A DNA stretch of 64,000 nucleotides from Capnocytophaga leadbetteri (GTDB taxonomy: Bacteria; Bacteroidota; Bacteroidia; Flavobacteriales; Flavobacteriaceae), in NCBI RefSeq assembly GCF_003054025.1, contig NZ_QBKG01000001.1, positions 248,001-312,000 on the forward strand. Reading direction: 5' to 3'. The notes under the pieces are model-generated. The model did not search any database and was not told the DNA's origin. It was given only the letters and a program-made list of their open reading frames with translations. This document shows positions 18,806 to 27,777 of this stretch, piece by piece; positions within the stretch are counted from its first letter, which is position 1; the number at the start of each line of letters is the position of its first letter. The translations under genes were made by a program, and so were the position numbers.

Positions 18806-20083
18806 ATGAAAGACCTAAACGTTTACATAGAAGAATTGCTCTACAAGCACCAATGTGTGATTATTCCTAAATTTGGCGCCTTTATTTCTAATAGAAAATC
18901 GGCTACGATGGGCGATGATAAAACATTCGACCCACCGAAGCGCGAGCTTACTTTTAACCCTAGCCTCAATTCTAATGACGGTTTGCTTATAAAATACGTG
19001 TCAGAACAATCGGGGATAGATTATAACCTTGTAGAGGATTACGTAAATTTAGCTGTAGAAGGGTGGAAACGCATTCTTCAGCAAGATCAGCCTTTGGTGT
19101 TAGACAAGATAGGCACACTACGCCAGATAGGCGAGGGGCGTATATCATTTACGCCTGTAGATGATGTAAATTATCTAACTGATTCGTTTGGTATGGCTCC
19201 TTTTATACCTCACGAAGTGCCTGCGTCAGATTTGCAGATACCTGAAAATCAGATAAAACCTACACTAAACACTTCGCATACTCTTCCGCCAGAAGAGGAG
19301 TTGCCTACTGCAATAGAGAGTCCGATTAGCCAAGTGACTCCGGTGGTGCCTACTCCGGCAGAAGCCCCTAAGAAAGGCAAAAAAGAAAAAGCCCCTAAAG
19401 CGGCAAAAGACCCGAAAGAGAAGAAACCTTTCAAACTACGCCCTTATATTAAGTATTCGGCAGTAGCAGCAGTGGGTCTTATCATTTTGGCTTATGGTGC
19501 TTATCGACTTTTCAATGAGAAGGTAGTGGCAGATGGTACTACTGATAACCAGTTTGTGGTAACTGATAGTCTTGTGCAAGAACGTTTGAACCAAAAACTG
19601 AGTGAAGCAGGGATTTTTATGCCACCTATCACTATGCCTACCGTGGCATTGCAAGCTGAAAAGGTGAAGAGCAAAGACAATAAACCTGAAAAAGATAAGA
19701 CTGAGACCACTAATGGTAAGCCTGAAAAAGATAAAAAAGCTAATGGTGGAGAAGTAGCTAGTACCCCTACTCAAACGGGAGGTAGCAATGCTTCTGGAGG
19801 TAGTTCAGCAGGAGGCAAGATGAATAATGCTGTCTTGGCGGCTAAGAAATACCAAGTAATAGCAGGGGCTTTCAAAGAAGAGAAGAATGCACAAGTACGT
19901 GCTAGACAGCTACAAAAGTTAGGCTATAAAAATGCTTATGTGTTAGGTCTCAACGCTAAAGGATTGTATCAGGTGAGTTATGGTGGTTTTGACAGTATGG
20001 ATGAGGCTAAACTGATGCAAAAAGAAATAAAAGAAGCTAAAGAAGAGAAAAAACTTGACGGTGGCTGGATACTAACCCAATAA
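18806..20083 (+). CDS. HU-CCDC81 and SPOR domain envelope protein
   Basis: 425-residue protein that links a DNA-binding-type HU-like fold (two HU-CCDC81 domains, about 1-60 and 64-125; ELLYKHQCVIIPKFGAFISN) to the cell wall through a single membrane helix (about 214-232) and a C-terminal SPOR domain (about 347-425) that binds denuded peptidoglycan. A Lys/Pro/Glu-rich linker with a repeated KPEKDK motif joins helix and SPOR. The architecture is typical of Bacteroidota. Role in division or envelope organisation is inferred from the SPOR domain only. Confidence 0.85.
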   Translation: MKDLNVYIEELLYKHQCVIIPKFGAFISNRKSATMGDDKTFDPPKRELTFNPSLNSNDGLLIKYVSEQSGIDYNLVEDYVNLAVEGWKRILQQDQPLVLDKIGTLRQIGEGRISFTPVDDVNYLTDSFGMAPFIPHEVPASDLQIPENQIKPTLNTSHTLPPEEELPTAIESPISQVTPVVPTPAEAPKKGKKEKAPKAAKDPKEKKPFKLRPYIKYSAVAAVGLIILAYGAYRLFNEKVVADGTTDNQFVVTDSLVQERLNQKLSEAGIFMPPITMPTVALQAEKVKSKDNKPEKDKTETTNGKPEKDKKANGGEVASTPTQTGGSNASGGSSAGGKMNNAVLAAKKYQVIAGAFKEEKNAQVRARQLQKLGYKNAYVLGLNAKGLYQVSYGGFDSMDEAKLMQKEIKEAKEEKKLDGGWILTQ

Positions 20084-20084
20084 A

Positions 20085-20624
20085 ATGAATAACAAAATGA
20101 CGCCTAAAAAGACCCCTTCAGACTCACGTACCATAATGACAGATTTGGTACTGCCCGGTGAAACCAATCACCTAAAAGCTATGTTTGGTGGTGAATTATT
20201 AGCTCGTATGGACAGAGCTGCTAGTATTGCCTCGCAAAGGCACTCTAATCGCGCAACTGTAACTGTATCAGTAAACCACGTAGCTTTCACCCATAGTATT
20301 AGGGTAGGAAGTGTAGTGACAGTAGAGGCAGCTATCTCGCGCGCTTTTTCTACCTCAATGGAGGTGTATATAGATGTGTGGATGGAGAATATGTTTGGTG
20401 AGCGCATTAAAGCTACTGAAGCTATCTACTCATTTGTAGCAGTAGATGAGAATGGTAGACCGGTGAAGATACCAGAGCTTGTTCCTGAAACGGCTTTAGA
20501 AAAAGAACGTTATAAAGAGGCCTTGCAGCGCCGACAGCTGAGCTTAGTATTAGCAGGGAAATTAAGTCCGCATGATGCTACTGAGCTAAAAGCTCTTTTT
20601 ACTGAGCTCGAAAACGGAAAATAA
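20085..20624 (+). CDS. Hotdog-fold acyl-CoA thioesterase
   Basis: Cytosolic acyl-CoA thioesterase of the YciA/BACH type, hydrolysing fatty acyl-CoA to free acid and CoA. 179 residues; the hotdog domain (about 15-125) holds NHLKAMFGGELLARMDRAASIAS with the catalytic acidic residue, and VSVNHVAFTHSIRVGSVV. The C-terminal Lys/Glu-rich helix is also seen in related proteins. Begins 1 bp after the SPOR gene stop, so the two are translationally close; an in-frame ATG four codons later is the alternative start. Confidence 0.88.
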   Translation: MNNKMTPKKTPSDSRTIMTDLVLPGETNHLKAMFGGELLARMDRAASIASQRHSNRATVTVSVNHVAFTHSIRVGSVVTVEAAISRAFSTSMEVYIDVWMENMFGERIKATEAIYSFVAVDENGRPVKIPELVPETALEKERYKEALQRRQLSLVLAGKLSPHDATELKALFTELENGK

Positions 20625-20640
20625 AAACAAGATAGAGCGG

Positions 20641-20666
20641 AACCGCCTTCGTGGCGGTTTTTCTTA
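20641..20666 (+). terminator. Intrinsic terminator
   Basis: AACCGCC (20641-20647), loop TTCGT, GGCGGTT (20653-20659), then a T-run. It ends the SPOR-thioesterase unit. Confidence 0.9.
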
Positions 20667-20684
20667 TAAAACCTACTTATAAAT

Positions 20685-21365
20685 ATGACCTTATCTGAAG
20701 AAAATTACTTAAAAACTATTTTTCTCCTTTACGATGAACGCAAAACAGAGGTTACAACCACTGCTATAGCTGATTTGCTCTATACTAAGGCCTCATCGGT
20801 GACTGATATGCTAAAAAAGTTGTCAGATAAAGGGTTAATAAACTATAGGAAGTACCAAGGGGTAACGCTTACTCCAAAAGGAACACAAAAAGCTATACAA
20901 ATAGTGAGGAAACATCGCCTTTGGGAGGTTTTCTTAGTAGAAAAACTCAACTTCTCTTGGGATGAGGTGCACGAAATAGCAGAAGAGCTGGAACATATAC
21001 AATCTGACAAACTTATCTCTCGACTTGATGCCTTTCTCGGCTTTCCTGAAAGAGACCCTCACGGAGACCCTATTCCTAATGAGCAAGGGGTTTTTAGTAC
21101 TACTATTAAAACCCTATTAAGCGAACTAAATGATGGTGATAAAGGGGTATGTATAGCGGTTAAAAACACTTCAAAAGAGTTTTTGGTGTACCTTAACAAG
21201 GTAGGTATTGCTTTAGAAAATGAAATAGAAATCATTAGTAAAGAACCTTTTGACAACTCGATGACTGTGCTGGTAAACGATCAGAAAGTGAACCTTTCGG
21301 CTATAGTGTGTAGGAATATATATGTAGCAGGCATAGGAGGAAGAAATAAAGAAATAAAATCATAA
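20685..21365 (+). CDS. DtxR/MntR family metal-dependent transcriptional regulator
   Basis: Iron- or manganese-responsive repressor. 226 residues: winged helix (about 1-65; ADLLYTKASSVTDMLKKLSDKGL is the recognition region), dimerisation and metal-binding domain (about 70-140; RKHRLWEVFLVEKL, then HEIAEELEHIQSD, with His/Glu ligands), and a C-terminal SH3-like FeoA domain (about 150-226). The FeoA domain makes it longer than MntR. The target is not evident here: no metal transporter is adjacent, although TerC lies 5 kb upstream. Confidence 0.88.
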   Translation: MTLSEENYLKTIFLLYDERKTEVTTTAIADLLYTKASSVTDMLKKLSDKGLINYRKYQGVTLTPKGTQKAIQIVRKHRLWEVFLVEKLNFSWDEVHEIAEELEHIQSDKLISRLDAFLGFPERDPHGDPIPNEQGVFSTTIKTLLSELNDGDKGVCIAVKNTSKEFLVYLNKVGIALENEIEIISKEPFDNSMTVLVNDQKVNLSAIVCRNIYVAGIGGRNKEIKS

Positions 21366-21386
21366 AATAAATATTGGAAAAGATTT

Positions 21387-22169
21387 ATGAAAAAGAGTAG
21401 TGTAAAAAAACTCGGTATATTATGTGCTGTTTTATTCTTGCTGATAAGCGGGTATTTCTTGTACCGATATTTTAGCAAACTGCGTTTTGAAGAGGTAACT
21501 ATTGAGCGCAGTACAGACGACTGCGAGGACGACTGTCTATCAGTCAGTTTGAACTATCTGCACTGCAAAGGTAATAGTGAGTTTGCCCGAAACTTCAACA
21601 AAGAGATTGAAACTCAAGTGGCTAACTTTTTGTTAAGCAATGACGACGATACGCTACAAGTTGATATCAGTATAGAAAAAGCTTTGGAGAATTTTATGAG
21701 TGACTATAACAATATACACGAACATTTTCCTGAAATTCCGGCGTATGAGCTTATCCTCAGCGATAGTATTATGTGGCAGAACTCTAAAATGTTAACCTTA
21801 GTATCTAATCGTTATTCTTTCACAGGAGGGGCTAATGCTGTACAAAGTAAGGTGTTCACTCATTTTGCTTTGGATAATGGAGAGGTTATCACCAATGAAA
21901 ATCTTTTTACTGATGAGGCTAAAGTAACTGCTATAGCTGAGAAATATTTCAAGCAAACACAAGAAGCCTCAGTGATTGAAGTTCTTGATGACAAAGGATT
22001 TGGCTTTGACGGTAATGGTTTTCATCTTCCGAAGAGTATGGGTATATCGGCAGATTACTTGATACTATTTTATGAGCCTTTTGAGATAGCCTCATATATG
22101 GATGCGGCTTTTGAGGTAAAAGTACCTATGAAAGAGATTATGCCATATTTGACATTTAAAGAAGATTAG
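21387..22169 (+). CDS. DUF3298 domain (RsiV-like) membrane-anchored protein
   Basis: 260 residues with an N-terminal helix (about 9-28, uncleaved anchor or signal) and a periplasmic region with a DUF4163/PdaC-like part (about 35-140) followed by DUF3298 (about 150-260; RYSFTGGANAVQSKVFTHFALDNGEVI). Such proteins include the lysozyme-binding anti-sigma factor RsiV, but no sigma factor is next to it, so that role is not supported. cysH follows after 8 bp. Confidence 0.75.
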   Translation: MKKSSVKKLGILCAVLFLLISGYFLYRYFSKLRFEEVTIERSTDDCEDDCLSVSLNYLHCKGNSEFARNFNKEIETQVANFLLSNDDDTLQVDISIEKALENFMSDYNNIHEHFPEIPAYELILSDSIMWQNSKMLTLVSNRYSFTGGANAVQSKVFTHFALDNGEVITNENLFTDEAKVTAIAEKYFKQTQEASVIEVLDDKGFGFDGNGFHLPKSMGISADYLILFYEPFEIASYMDAAFEVKVPMKEIMPYLTFKED

Positions 22170-22177
22170 TAAATAAG

Positions 22178-22888
22178 ATGAACATAAAAGACGAATTAAC
22201 ATCACTATACAACAGTTTATTAGAGAAAAATGAGGTAGAGGGATTGGCTTTCTTGGCTGAACGCTTTGCTGGTGAGATAGTATTCTCTACCAGTTTTGGA
22301 CTGGAAGACCAAGTTATTACCCATTTAATTCTTGATAACCACATTCCGATTAGTATTTTCACCCTTGATACAGGGCGACTTTTCAATGAGACCTATTCGG
22401 TATGGGAAAGTACTGATGAACGCTATAATACACATATCACCCCATACTATCCTAATACCCAAGCTATTGAGAAGTATGTAAATGACAATGGTCCTCTATC
22501 TTTTTACAAATCCGTAGACTTACGCAAAGAGTGTTGCCACATACGCAAAGTAGAACCTCTTAGTAGGGCTCTTGCGGGCAAGAAAGTATGGGTAACAGGC
22601 TTACGTGCAGAGCAATCGAATGCACGCAAAGATTTGCCTATATTAGAGTGGGATGATACCTATCACTTGTATAAATACAATCCTTTGTTGCATTGGACTT
22701 TTGAAGAGACTCAGGCCTTTATCAAGCAGCACAATATACCTTATAATGTACTACACGACAAAGGTTTTGTGAGTATAGGTTGCGCCCCTTGTACTCGTGC
22801 AATAAAAGAAGGTGAAGACTTTAGAGCAGGGCGCTGGTGGTGGGAAAGCAACAGCAAGAAAGAATGCGGTTTGCACGAGCACAAATAA
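22178..22888 (+). CDS. cysH: Adenylyl-sulfate (APS) reductase, CysH family
   Basis: Reduces activated sulfate (APS or PAPS) to sulfite in assimilatory sulfur metabolism. 236 residues with the PP-loop fold (TSFGLEDQVI, about 47-56) and the C-terminal redox motif ECGLHEHK. Cys119-Cys120 and Cys202-x-x-Cys205 form the CC/CxxC set that holds a [4Fe-4S] cluster and marks the APS-using type rather than the E. coli PAPS type. No other cys genes are adjacent; it may be cotranscribed with the DUF3298 gene. Confidence 0.9.
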   Translation: MNIKDELTSLYNSLLEKNEVEGLAFLAERFAGEIVFSTSFGLEDQVITHLILDNHIPISIFTLDTGRLFNETYSVWESTDERYNTHITPYYPNTQAIEKYVNDNGPLSFYKSVDLRKECCHIRKVEPLSRALAGKKVWVTGLRAEQSNARKDLPILEWDDTYHLYKYNPLLHWTFEETQAFIKQHNIPYNVLHDKGFVSIGCAPCTRAIKEGEDFRAGRWWWESNSKKECGLHEHK

Positions 22889-22936
22889 CCGCTATCATAA
22901 GAAACAGAAAAACAACATTTTAAAATACTTTAGCTT

Positions 22937-24703
22937 ATGAACTTTTTTAAAATATTATTAGCTACGATTTTAGGTTTCTTTATCTCTTTAGGAGTATTCT
23001 TTATCTTATTCCTTATTGCTATTTCAGTGATGATGAGTTCAGTAGGAGCTTCAAAAGGAGAGGAAATAACTGTAGAAGATAATACAGTGTTAGAATTAGA
23101 CTTTCAGGAGCCACTAACAGATTTTTCGGAGCAGGTGTATTTTGAGGACTTTAACTATACGTCGGAATCGTTTAATGGACTTAATTCTATTCTACAAGCT
23201 ATAGAAATAGCTAAAACAGACCCTCATATTAAAGGGATTAGCCTAAAGAGTACAGGCAACCTTAGCGGAATAGCATTTGCCCAAGAGTTACGCCGTGCTT
23301 TAGAGGATTTTAAGACCTCTGGTAAGTTCGTTTTGGCGTATAATGATGAAATATCACAGCTAGACTACTATTTACAAAGCGTAGCTGACAAAGTATATAT
23401 CAGTCAGTTAGGGAATGTAAACTTGCGAGGGCTCTCTTCTGAAATCTTCTTCTATAAAGATTTACAAGAAAAAACGGGACTTCGGATGGAGGTAATACGA
23501 CATGGCAAGTACAAGAGTGCTGTTGAACCTTTCCTAGAAAACAAAATGAGTGATAACAACCGACTACAAACTACAGAGTTACTCAATGCTATGTGGAATG
23601 TGTTAGTAACTGATATTGCTAAGAGCAGAAATTTATCTGTAGAGAAGCTTAATGAAATAGCTACGAATGTAGATGGGCGTACGGCAGAGCTTGCTCAACA
23701 AAACGGATTGATAGACGGGGTGCTTTTCAGAGATGAGTTTGAGAAAATACTTTGCGAAAAGGTAGAGAAGAAAGAGATAGATGATGTGAACTTCATTGGT
23801 ATAGAAGACTATGCTGAAAGCGTGCTAAAAGGTAAGATGAGCAAGGAGAAAGATAAGATAGCCGTGATTTATGCTAATGGTGAGATAATGCAGGGAGAAG
23901 GCAACCAAGGTATTGTAGGACACGAAACTATCATAGCTGCGCTTCGCAAGGCTGTAAAGGATAAAGAGATAAAAGCTATCGTATTGCGCATCAACTCACC
24001 TGGGGGTGATGCTTTGGCTTCAGAGTTAATGCACCGCGAGATAGCCCTTGCCAGAAAACAAAAGAAAGTATATGTGTCAATGGGTAACTATGCAGCCTCA
24101 GGTGGTTACTATATAGCTTGCAATGCAGAGCGTATTTTTGCTGAGGCAGGAAGTATTACAGGCTCTATAGGTGTGTTTGGTGCTCTTCCTAATGCTAGTG
24201 TATTAGCCAAAAACTGGGGAGTGAATGCTGAAACGGTTAGCACTCACCCTAACGCAATGCAGTATAGTTATTTCCAGAAGCCTTCAGAACATTTTATGAA
24301 AGAGATGACTGAATCGGTAGAGCAGATATACAAAGTATTTTTAAGCAGAGTAGCTGAGGGACGCGGCAAGACAGTAGCCGAAATAGACTCTATAGCCCAA
24401 GGAAGGGTATGGAGTGGAAAAGAAGCTCTGGCCAAAGGCTTAGTAGATGAACTCGGTTCGCTAAATGATGCCATAGCTTATGCTGCTAAAGAGAACGGGT
24501 TGGAGAATTACCGCGTTGTGTCATATCCACATTACAAAATGGATATGAAAAAATTACTACTCCGCTACGGACTAAGATTGAAAAATGAAAATCTACAACA
24601 AGAGTTGGGTAGAGAGGCTTATCAAGTGTACCAACAAATTAAACACATTAGTAATCAACGAGGTATACAAGCGCGCTTAGAGTATGATTTGATTGTGAAA
24701 TAG
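22937..24703 (+). CDS. sppA: Signal peptide peptidase SppA, 67K type
   Basis: Membrane-anchored serine protease that degrades leftover signal peptides. 588 residues, the long two-domain form. N-terminal anchor helix (about 4-32); the catalytic dyad is Lys193 in GKYKSAVEPF (first domain) and Ser388 in NYAASGGYYIA (second domain), separated much as in E. coli SppA. Family motifs KAIVLRINSPGG (about 350) and GSITGSIGV (about 410) are intact. Confidence 0.93.
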   Translation: MNFFKILLATILGFFISLGVFFILFLIAISVMMSSVGASKGEEITVEDNTVLELDFQEPLTDFSEQVYFEDFNYTSESFNGLNSILQAIEIAKTDPHIKGISLKSTGNLSGIAFAQELRRALEDFKTSGKFVLAYNDEISQLDYYLQSVADKVYISQLGNVNLRGLSSEIFFYKDLQEKTGLRMEVIRHGKYKSAVEPFLENKMSDNNRLQTTELLNAMWNVLVTDIAKSRNLSVEKLNEIATNVDGRTAELAQQNGLIDGVLFRDEFEKILCEKVEKKEIDDVNFIGIEDYAESVLKGKMSKEKDKIAVIYANGEIMQGEGNQGIVGHETIIAALRKAVKDKEIKAIVLRINSPGGDALASELMHREIALARKQKKVYVSMGNYAASGGYYIACNAERIFAEAGSITGSIGVFGALPNASVLAKNWGVNAETVSTHPNAMQYSYFQKPSEHFMKEMTESVEQIYKVFLSRVAEGRGKTVAEIDSIAQGRVWSGKEALAKGLVDELGSLNDAIAYAAKENGLENYRVVSYPHYKMDMKKLLLRYGLRLKNENLQQELGREAYQVYQQIKHISNQRGIQARLEYDLIVK

Positions 24704-24738
24704 TTACGACTTTTAACAGAAGATTAACAGTGTAATAC

Positions 24739-24769
24739 TTGCGTAATATATTTAGAATGACTACATTTG
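24739..24769 (+). promoter_or_regulatory. Promoter of the 65-aa gene
   Basis: TTG at 24739-24741 and TACATTTG at 24762-24769, 20-bp spacer, 28 bp before the start codon. Confidence 0.7.
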
Positions 24770-24797
24770 TACAGTGAAATTCTAAAAAGATAAAGTT

Positions 24798-24995
24798 ATG
24801 AAACGCGCAATGTTTGAGTATACGAAGATGATTTTATCAAAAGTGAGCTTTAACCCTAACCTATTTTACAAAGAGCTACAAAAAGGAATTGACAGATTGC
24901 TCCCATATGAAGTAGAGGAGTTGAAAGTTTGGCTTGAAGCCTACACTAAAAATAAGCCAGAGCTACTAAAGAGCCGAGTGCTTATGGATAAATGA
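24798..24995 (+). CDS. Small hypothetical protein (65 aa)
   Basis: Unrecognised 65-residue soluble, largely helical protein (LPYEVEELKVWLEAYTKNKP), without signal peptide or membrane helix. It is well supported as a gene: it has its own promoter 28 bp upstream, an intrinsic terminator 7 bp after the stop, and a normal composition. The single-gene transcript is unusual and suggests independent, probably high or regulated expression. Confidence 0.75.
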   Translation: MKRAMFEYTKMILSKVSFNPNLFYKELQKGIDRLLPYEVEELKVWLEAYTKNKPELLKSRVLMDK

Positions 24996-25002
24996 TACAA
25001 AC

Positions 25003-25036
25003 TGAGGCTATCCACTAATAGATAGCCTCATTTTTT
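25003..25036 (+). terminator. Intrinsic terminator after the 65-aa gene
   Basis: TGAGGCTATC (25003-25012) pairs with GATAGCCTCA (25021-25030), followed by six T. Confidence 0.93.
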
Positions 25037-25057
25037 ATTTTCAAAACAATAGTAATA

Positions 25058-25867
25058 ATGAAAGAAATTAGTAGCACCCAAAATCCCCTTATAAAGAAAA
25101 TATTTACGTTAAGTGAAAAAGCTCGTATGCGCAAGAAAGAAGGTTTATGTGTAATAGAGGGCGCACGAGAGGTACGATTAGCTATACAAGGTGGTTATGA
25201 TATAGAAACATTGCTATTTCAGCCTGAAATTTTTAATGAAGAAGCCTTACAACAGTTATTAGCTCTCTATATAAAACCTATAGAGGTAATACGTCTGAGC
25301 AAAGAGGTATATGAAAAGCTTAGTTACCGCAGTTCTACAGAAGGGCTTATTGCAGTAGCTAAGACGCACCCTCATACTTTAGAAGCCTTAGCTCTTAGAG
25401 AACGCTCTATATTATTAGTAGCTGAAGCTCCTGAGAAACCTGGCAATATAGGAGCTATGTTGCGCACTGCTGATGCAGCTAATATAGAAGGAGTTATTAT
25501 AGCTAATCCAAAAACGGATTTATACAATCCTAATATCATACGCGCCAGTGTGGGGTGTGTATTTACGGTACCGATAGCTGTGGGTAGTACTACTGAGGTG
25601 ATAGACTATCTAAAAAAGAAAGATTTTAATATCTATTGTGCGGCACTTTCTGCTTCTAAACCCTACTACGAAGTGCCTTTTGCCGAAAAGAACACTGCTA
25701 TAGTGGTAGGTACCGAAGATGAGGGACTTACCCAAGAATGGCTTGAAAACAGCACACAGAATATCATTATTCCGATGGAAGGCGTAATAGACTCTATGAA
25801 TGTGTCAGTAGCAGCTGCAGTGCTTATCTTCGAGGCAAAGAAAATGAGGCTAACTGCTAAAAAATAA
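25058..25867 (+). CDS. TrmH/SpoU family RNA 2'-O-methyltransferase
   Basis: SAM-dependent methyltransferase of the SPOUT superfamily that 2'-O-methylates a tRNA or rRNA nucleotide. 269 residues: an N-terminal substrate-binding domain (about 5-95) and the knotted catalytic domain with motif 1 KPGNIGAMLRTADA, motif 2 VVGTEDEGLTQEW and motif 3 IPMEGVIDSMNVSVAAAVLIFE. The target nucleotide cannot be told. Convergent with the next gene, with a 12-bp gap. Confidence 0.9.
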   Translation: MKEISSTQNPLIKKIFTLSEKARMRKKEGLCVIEGAREVRLAIQGGYDIETLLFQPEIFNEEALQQLLALYIKPIEVIRLSKEVYEKLSYRSSTEGLIAVAKTHPHTLEALALRERSILLVAEAPEKPGNIGAMLRTADAANIEGVIIANPKTDLYNPNIIRASVGCVFTVPIAVGSTTEVIDYLKKKDFNIYCAALSASKPYYEVPFAEKNTAIVVGTEDEGLTQEWLENSTQNIIIPMEGVIDSMNVSVAAAVLIFEAKKMRLTAKK

Positions 25868-25879
25868 AACCTTATTTTT

Positions 25880-26362
25880 TCACAGCCATCTGCGTACTTT
25901 TAGGCAATAGTTTTGGTATTCATCACCAAATTTTTGTCTTAGTACACGTTCTTCTGGAATAATTTGAAAACGAGTCATATAAGCTATAAATAATAAGACT
26001 CCTAACCAAGGTAGAAGATAAGATAACCATATTGCCCAAGATACAAGGCAACAAGCTAATCCTACATACATAGGATTACGGCTTAATTTGTATATTCCTC
26101 CTGAAACAAAATGCGTAGCTTCCGATGGCTCAAGAGGATTGATAGTAGTCCTTGCTTTATAGAAACTCCAAATGCCTGCAATCCCTGCTCCTATGCCTAT
26201 CAAAGCTATTACTATGGCTGCTATCGGTAGGCGTGGCAATGCTACAAAAGGTAATACATAAGCAATACTCTTCATTATCAGTGCACAAATAAGCCATACT
26301 ACGGCAGGTGGAATTTTAAGTTCTAAATTCTTCATTTGTAAATCTCCTATACTGATTTTCAT
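25880..26362 (-). CDS. Isoprenylcysteine carboxyl methyltransferase / PEMT-type membrane methyltransferase
   Basis: Integral membrane methyltransferase-like protein, 160 residues with about four helices. The C-terminal half has the ICMT/PEMT pattern: GGIYKLSRNPMYVGL (about 100-114; RNPMY is the hallmark), then EERVLRQKFGDEYQNYCLKVRRWL with the EE..L...FG..Y motif. Bacterial members methylate unknown lipid or small-molecule substrates. The start could be 26362 or the Met nine codons later (26335). Confidence 0.82.
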   Translation of the reverse strand: MKISIGDLQMKNLELKIPPAVVWLICALIMKSIAYVLPFVALPRLPIAAIVIALIGIGAGIAGIWSFYKARTTINPLEPSEATHFVSGGIYKLSRNPMYVGLACCLVSWAIWLSYLLPWLGVLLFIAYMTRFQIIPEERVLRQKFGDEYQNYCLKVRRWL

Positions 26363-26420
26363 TGCAAAAATAGTAATATTTCACAAATTATTAGTAGCTT
26401 TGCAGTATAATTTGAATTGA

Positions 26421-26945
26421 ATGAATACACTAAGAAAAGAACTACGCCCCGATTTTGCAACAGCAGAAAAGCTGTACCCACTTGTACTAAAACGCTTGGA
26501 AGACTACGAAGCCTTTTGGGATGCCCAAAGTGAAGATACTCCCGAAGAAGTATTTGACAAAGAATACAAGGCAATGGAGCAATACCTCAGTAAACTCACG
26601 GGCAAAGACCTTTCCGATACTTGGCTATGGGAATGGTGGGAAGGCAATGGTATTGAGGTTTTTGCCTTTGATTTGGCAATGCCCGACCCTGTAAAGCATA
26701 ACAACCTCACTCGTGAAGATATCGCTGCTTTTGTTCGTATCATCATAGACAATGAATTTGAGTGCGAAAACGATTTTCAGGAGAAGTTTATGCCTTATAT
26801 GTTCTACGCACATCAGTACTTTTATAAGTTTTTAGCACTCAACTGTCCGCATTTTGACCCTACTGTGTTCAATACCACCAAGGATAAAAAAGGCAAGTAT
26901 CACGAGCCTACTGTGGAGGAGGTAATGGAGAAAATATGGAAATAA
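26421..26945 (+). CDS. Hypothetical protein in immunity-like cluster
   Basis: Unrecognised soluble 174-residue protein, acidic and Trp-rich in the middle (DTWLWEWWEGNGIEVF), with no signal peptide. It opens a run of accessory genes containing two SUKH-type proteins, and its size and acidity resemble polymorphic-toxin immunity proteins; that role is inferred from context only. TAGCTTTG at 26395-26402 is a possible -7 box, but no good -33 box is seen. Confidence 0.65.
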   Translation: MNTLRKELRPDFATAEKLYPLVLKRLEDYEAFWDAQSEDTPEEVFDKEYKAMEQYLSKLTGKDLSDTWLWEWWEGNGIEVFAFDLAMPDPVKHNNLTREDIAAFVRIIIDNEFECENDFQEKFMPYMFYAHQYFYKFLALNCPHFDPTVFNTTKDKKGKYHEPTVEEVMEKIWK

Positions 26946-26969
26946 CCTAACACTTAAATAGCTAAACAA

Positions 26970-27755
26970 ATGGAAACAAATCGTATTAAAGGAAAAATAG
27001 CTTTTATCTCGGGCGCCAGTAGCGGGATAGGTAAAGCAGTAGCCGAAAAATTGGCGCAAATGGGCGTAAACCTCATTCTTTGTGCGCGCCGTGCTGAGGT
27101 GTTGCCTGAATTGAAAAACCAACTTGAAAAAGAACACGCTATAGAGGTCATTACCTTAGCTTTCGACGTGAGAAACTACCAAGAGGTGGCGAAAAATATC
27201 CAATCCTTACCCGAAAAATGGCAACAAATAGATATCCTCATCAACAATGCAGGCTTAGCAATAGGATTGCAACACCTCCATACCTACGCGATAGAAGATA
27301 TAGACCAGATGATCGACACCAATATCAAAGGGTTTACCTATATCGCCAACAGTGTGATTCCGCTAATGATTGCCACTGGCAAGGTGGGAACGATAGTGAA
27401 TGTAGGGTCGGTAGCGGGAGAAATAGCCTACCCTAATGGCAGTATTTATTGCGCGACCAAGTTTGCCGTAAGAGCCCTCAGCGATGCAATGCGCATAGAG
27501 CTAATGGATAAAAATATAAAGGTAACCAACGTAAAACCAGGGTTGGTAGAGACCAATTTCAGCAAGGTGCGTTTCAAGGGCGACCAGCAGAAAGCAGATA
27601 ATGTATACAAAGGCATCACGCCCCTATATGCCGAAGATATTGCCGATACTATCGCCTATATCGTCAATCTGCCCGACAAAATTCAAATCACCGATATTAC
27701 CGTCACCCCCCTCCACCAAGCTGATGCTATTCACGTTCACAAATTAGCAGATTAG
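26970..27755 (+). CDS. Short-chain dehydrogenase/reductase, YdfG-like
   Basis: Classical NAD(P)-dependent SDR, 261 residues. Cofactor motif GASSGIGKAVAEKL (about 12-25; the RR following LILCAR suggests NADP), NNAGLA at about 91, catalytic Ser near 143 and the Y-C-A-T-K element (SIYCATKFAVRALSDAMR) around 157-161. E. coli YdfG-type enzymes oxidise L-allo-threonine and reduce malonic semialdehyde. Its last residues VHKLAD and stop codon come from the TTAGC repeat. Confidence 0.9.
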   Translation: METNRIKGKIAFISGASSGIGKAVAEKLAQMGVNLILCARRAEVLPELKNQLEKEHAIEVITLAFDVRNYQEVAKNIQSLPEKWQQIDILINNAGLAIGLQHLHTYAIEDIDQMIDTNIKGFTYIANSVIPLMIATGKVGTIVNVGSVAGEIAYPNGSIYCATKFAVRALSDAMRIELMDKNIKVTNVKPGLVETNFSKVRFKGDQQKADNVYKGITPLYAEDIADTIAYIVNLPDKIQITDITVTPLHQADAIHVHKLAD

Positions 27756-27770
27756 CTAATTTACTAATTT
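27741..27770. repeat. TTAGC repeat tract at the SDR 3' end
   Basis: AAATTAGCAGATTAGCTAAT and a following TTACTAATTT encode the end of the SDR protein and the spacer to the next gene. Confidence 0.6.
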
Positions 27771-27777
27771 CCTCCTT

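Noticed and set aside
26365-26402. Divergent promoters between the ICMT-like gene and the 174-aa gene
   Set aside because: TAGCTTTG (plus) and TATTTTTG (minus) resemble -7 boxes but neither has TTG at 19-20 bp, so they are not listed as features.
27741-27770. CRISPR-like repeats
   Set aside because: The TTAGC tracts are short, degenerate and contiguous, without spacers of constant length; no Cas gene is present in the window.
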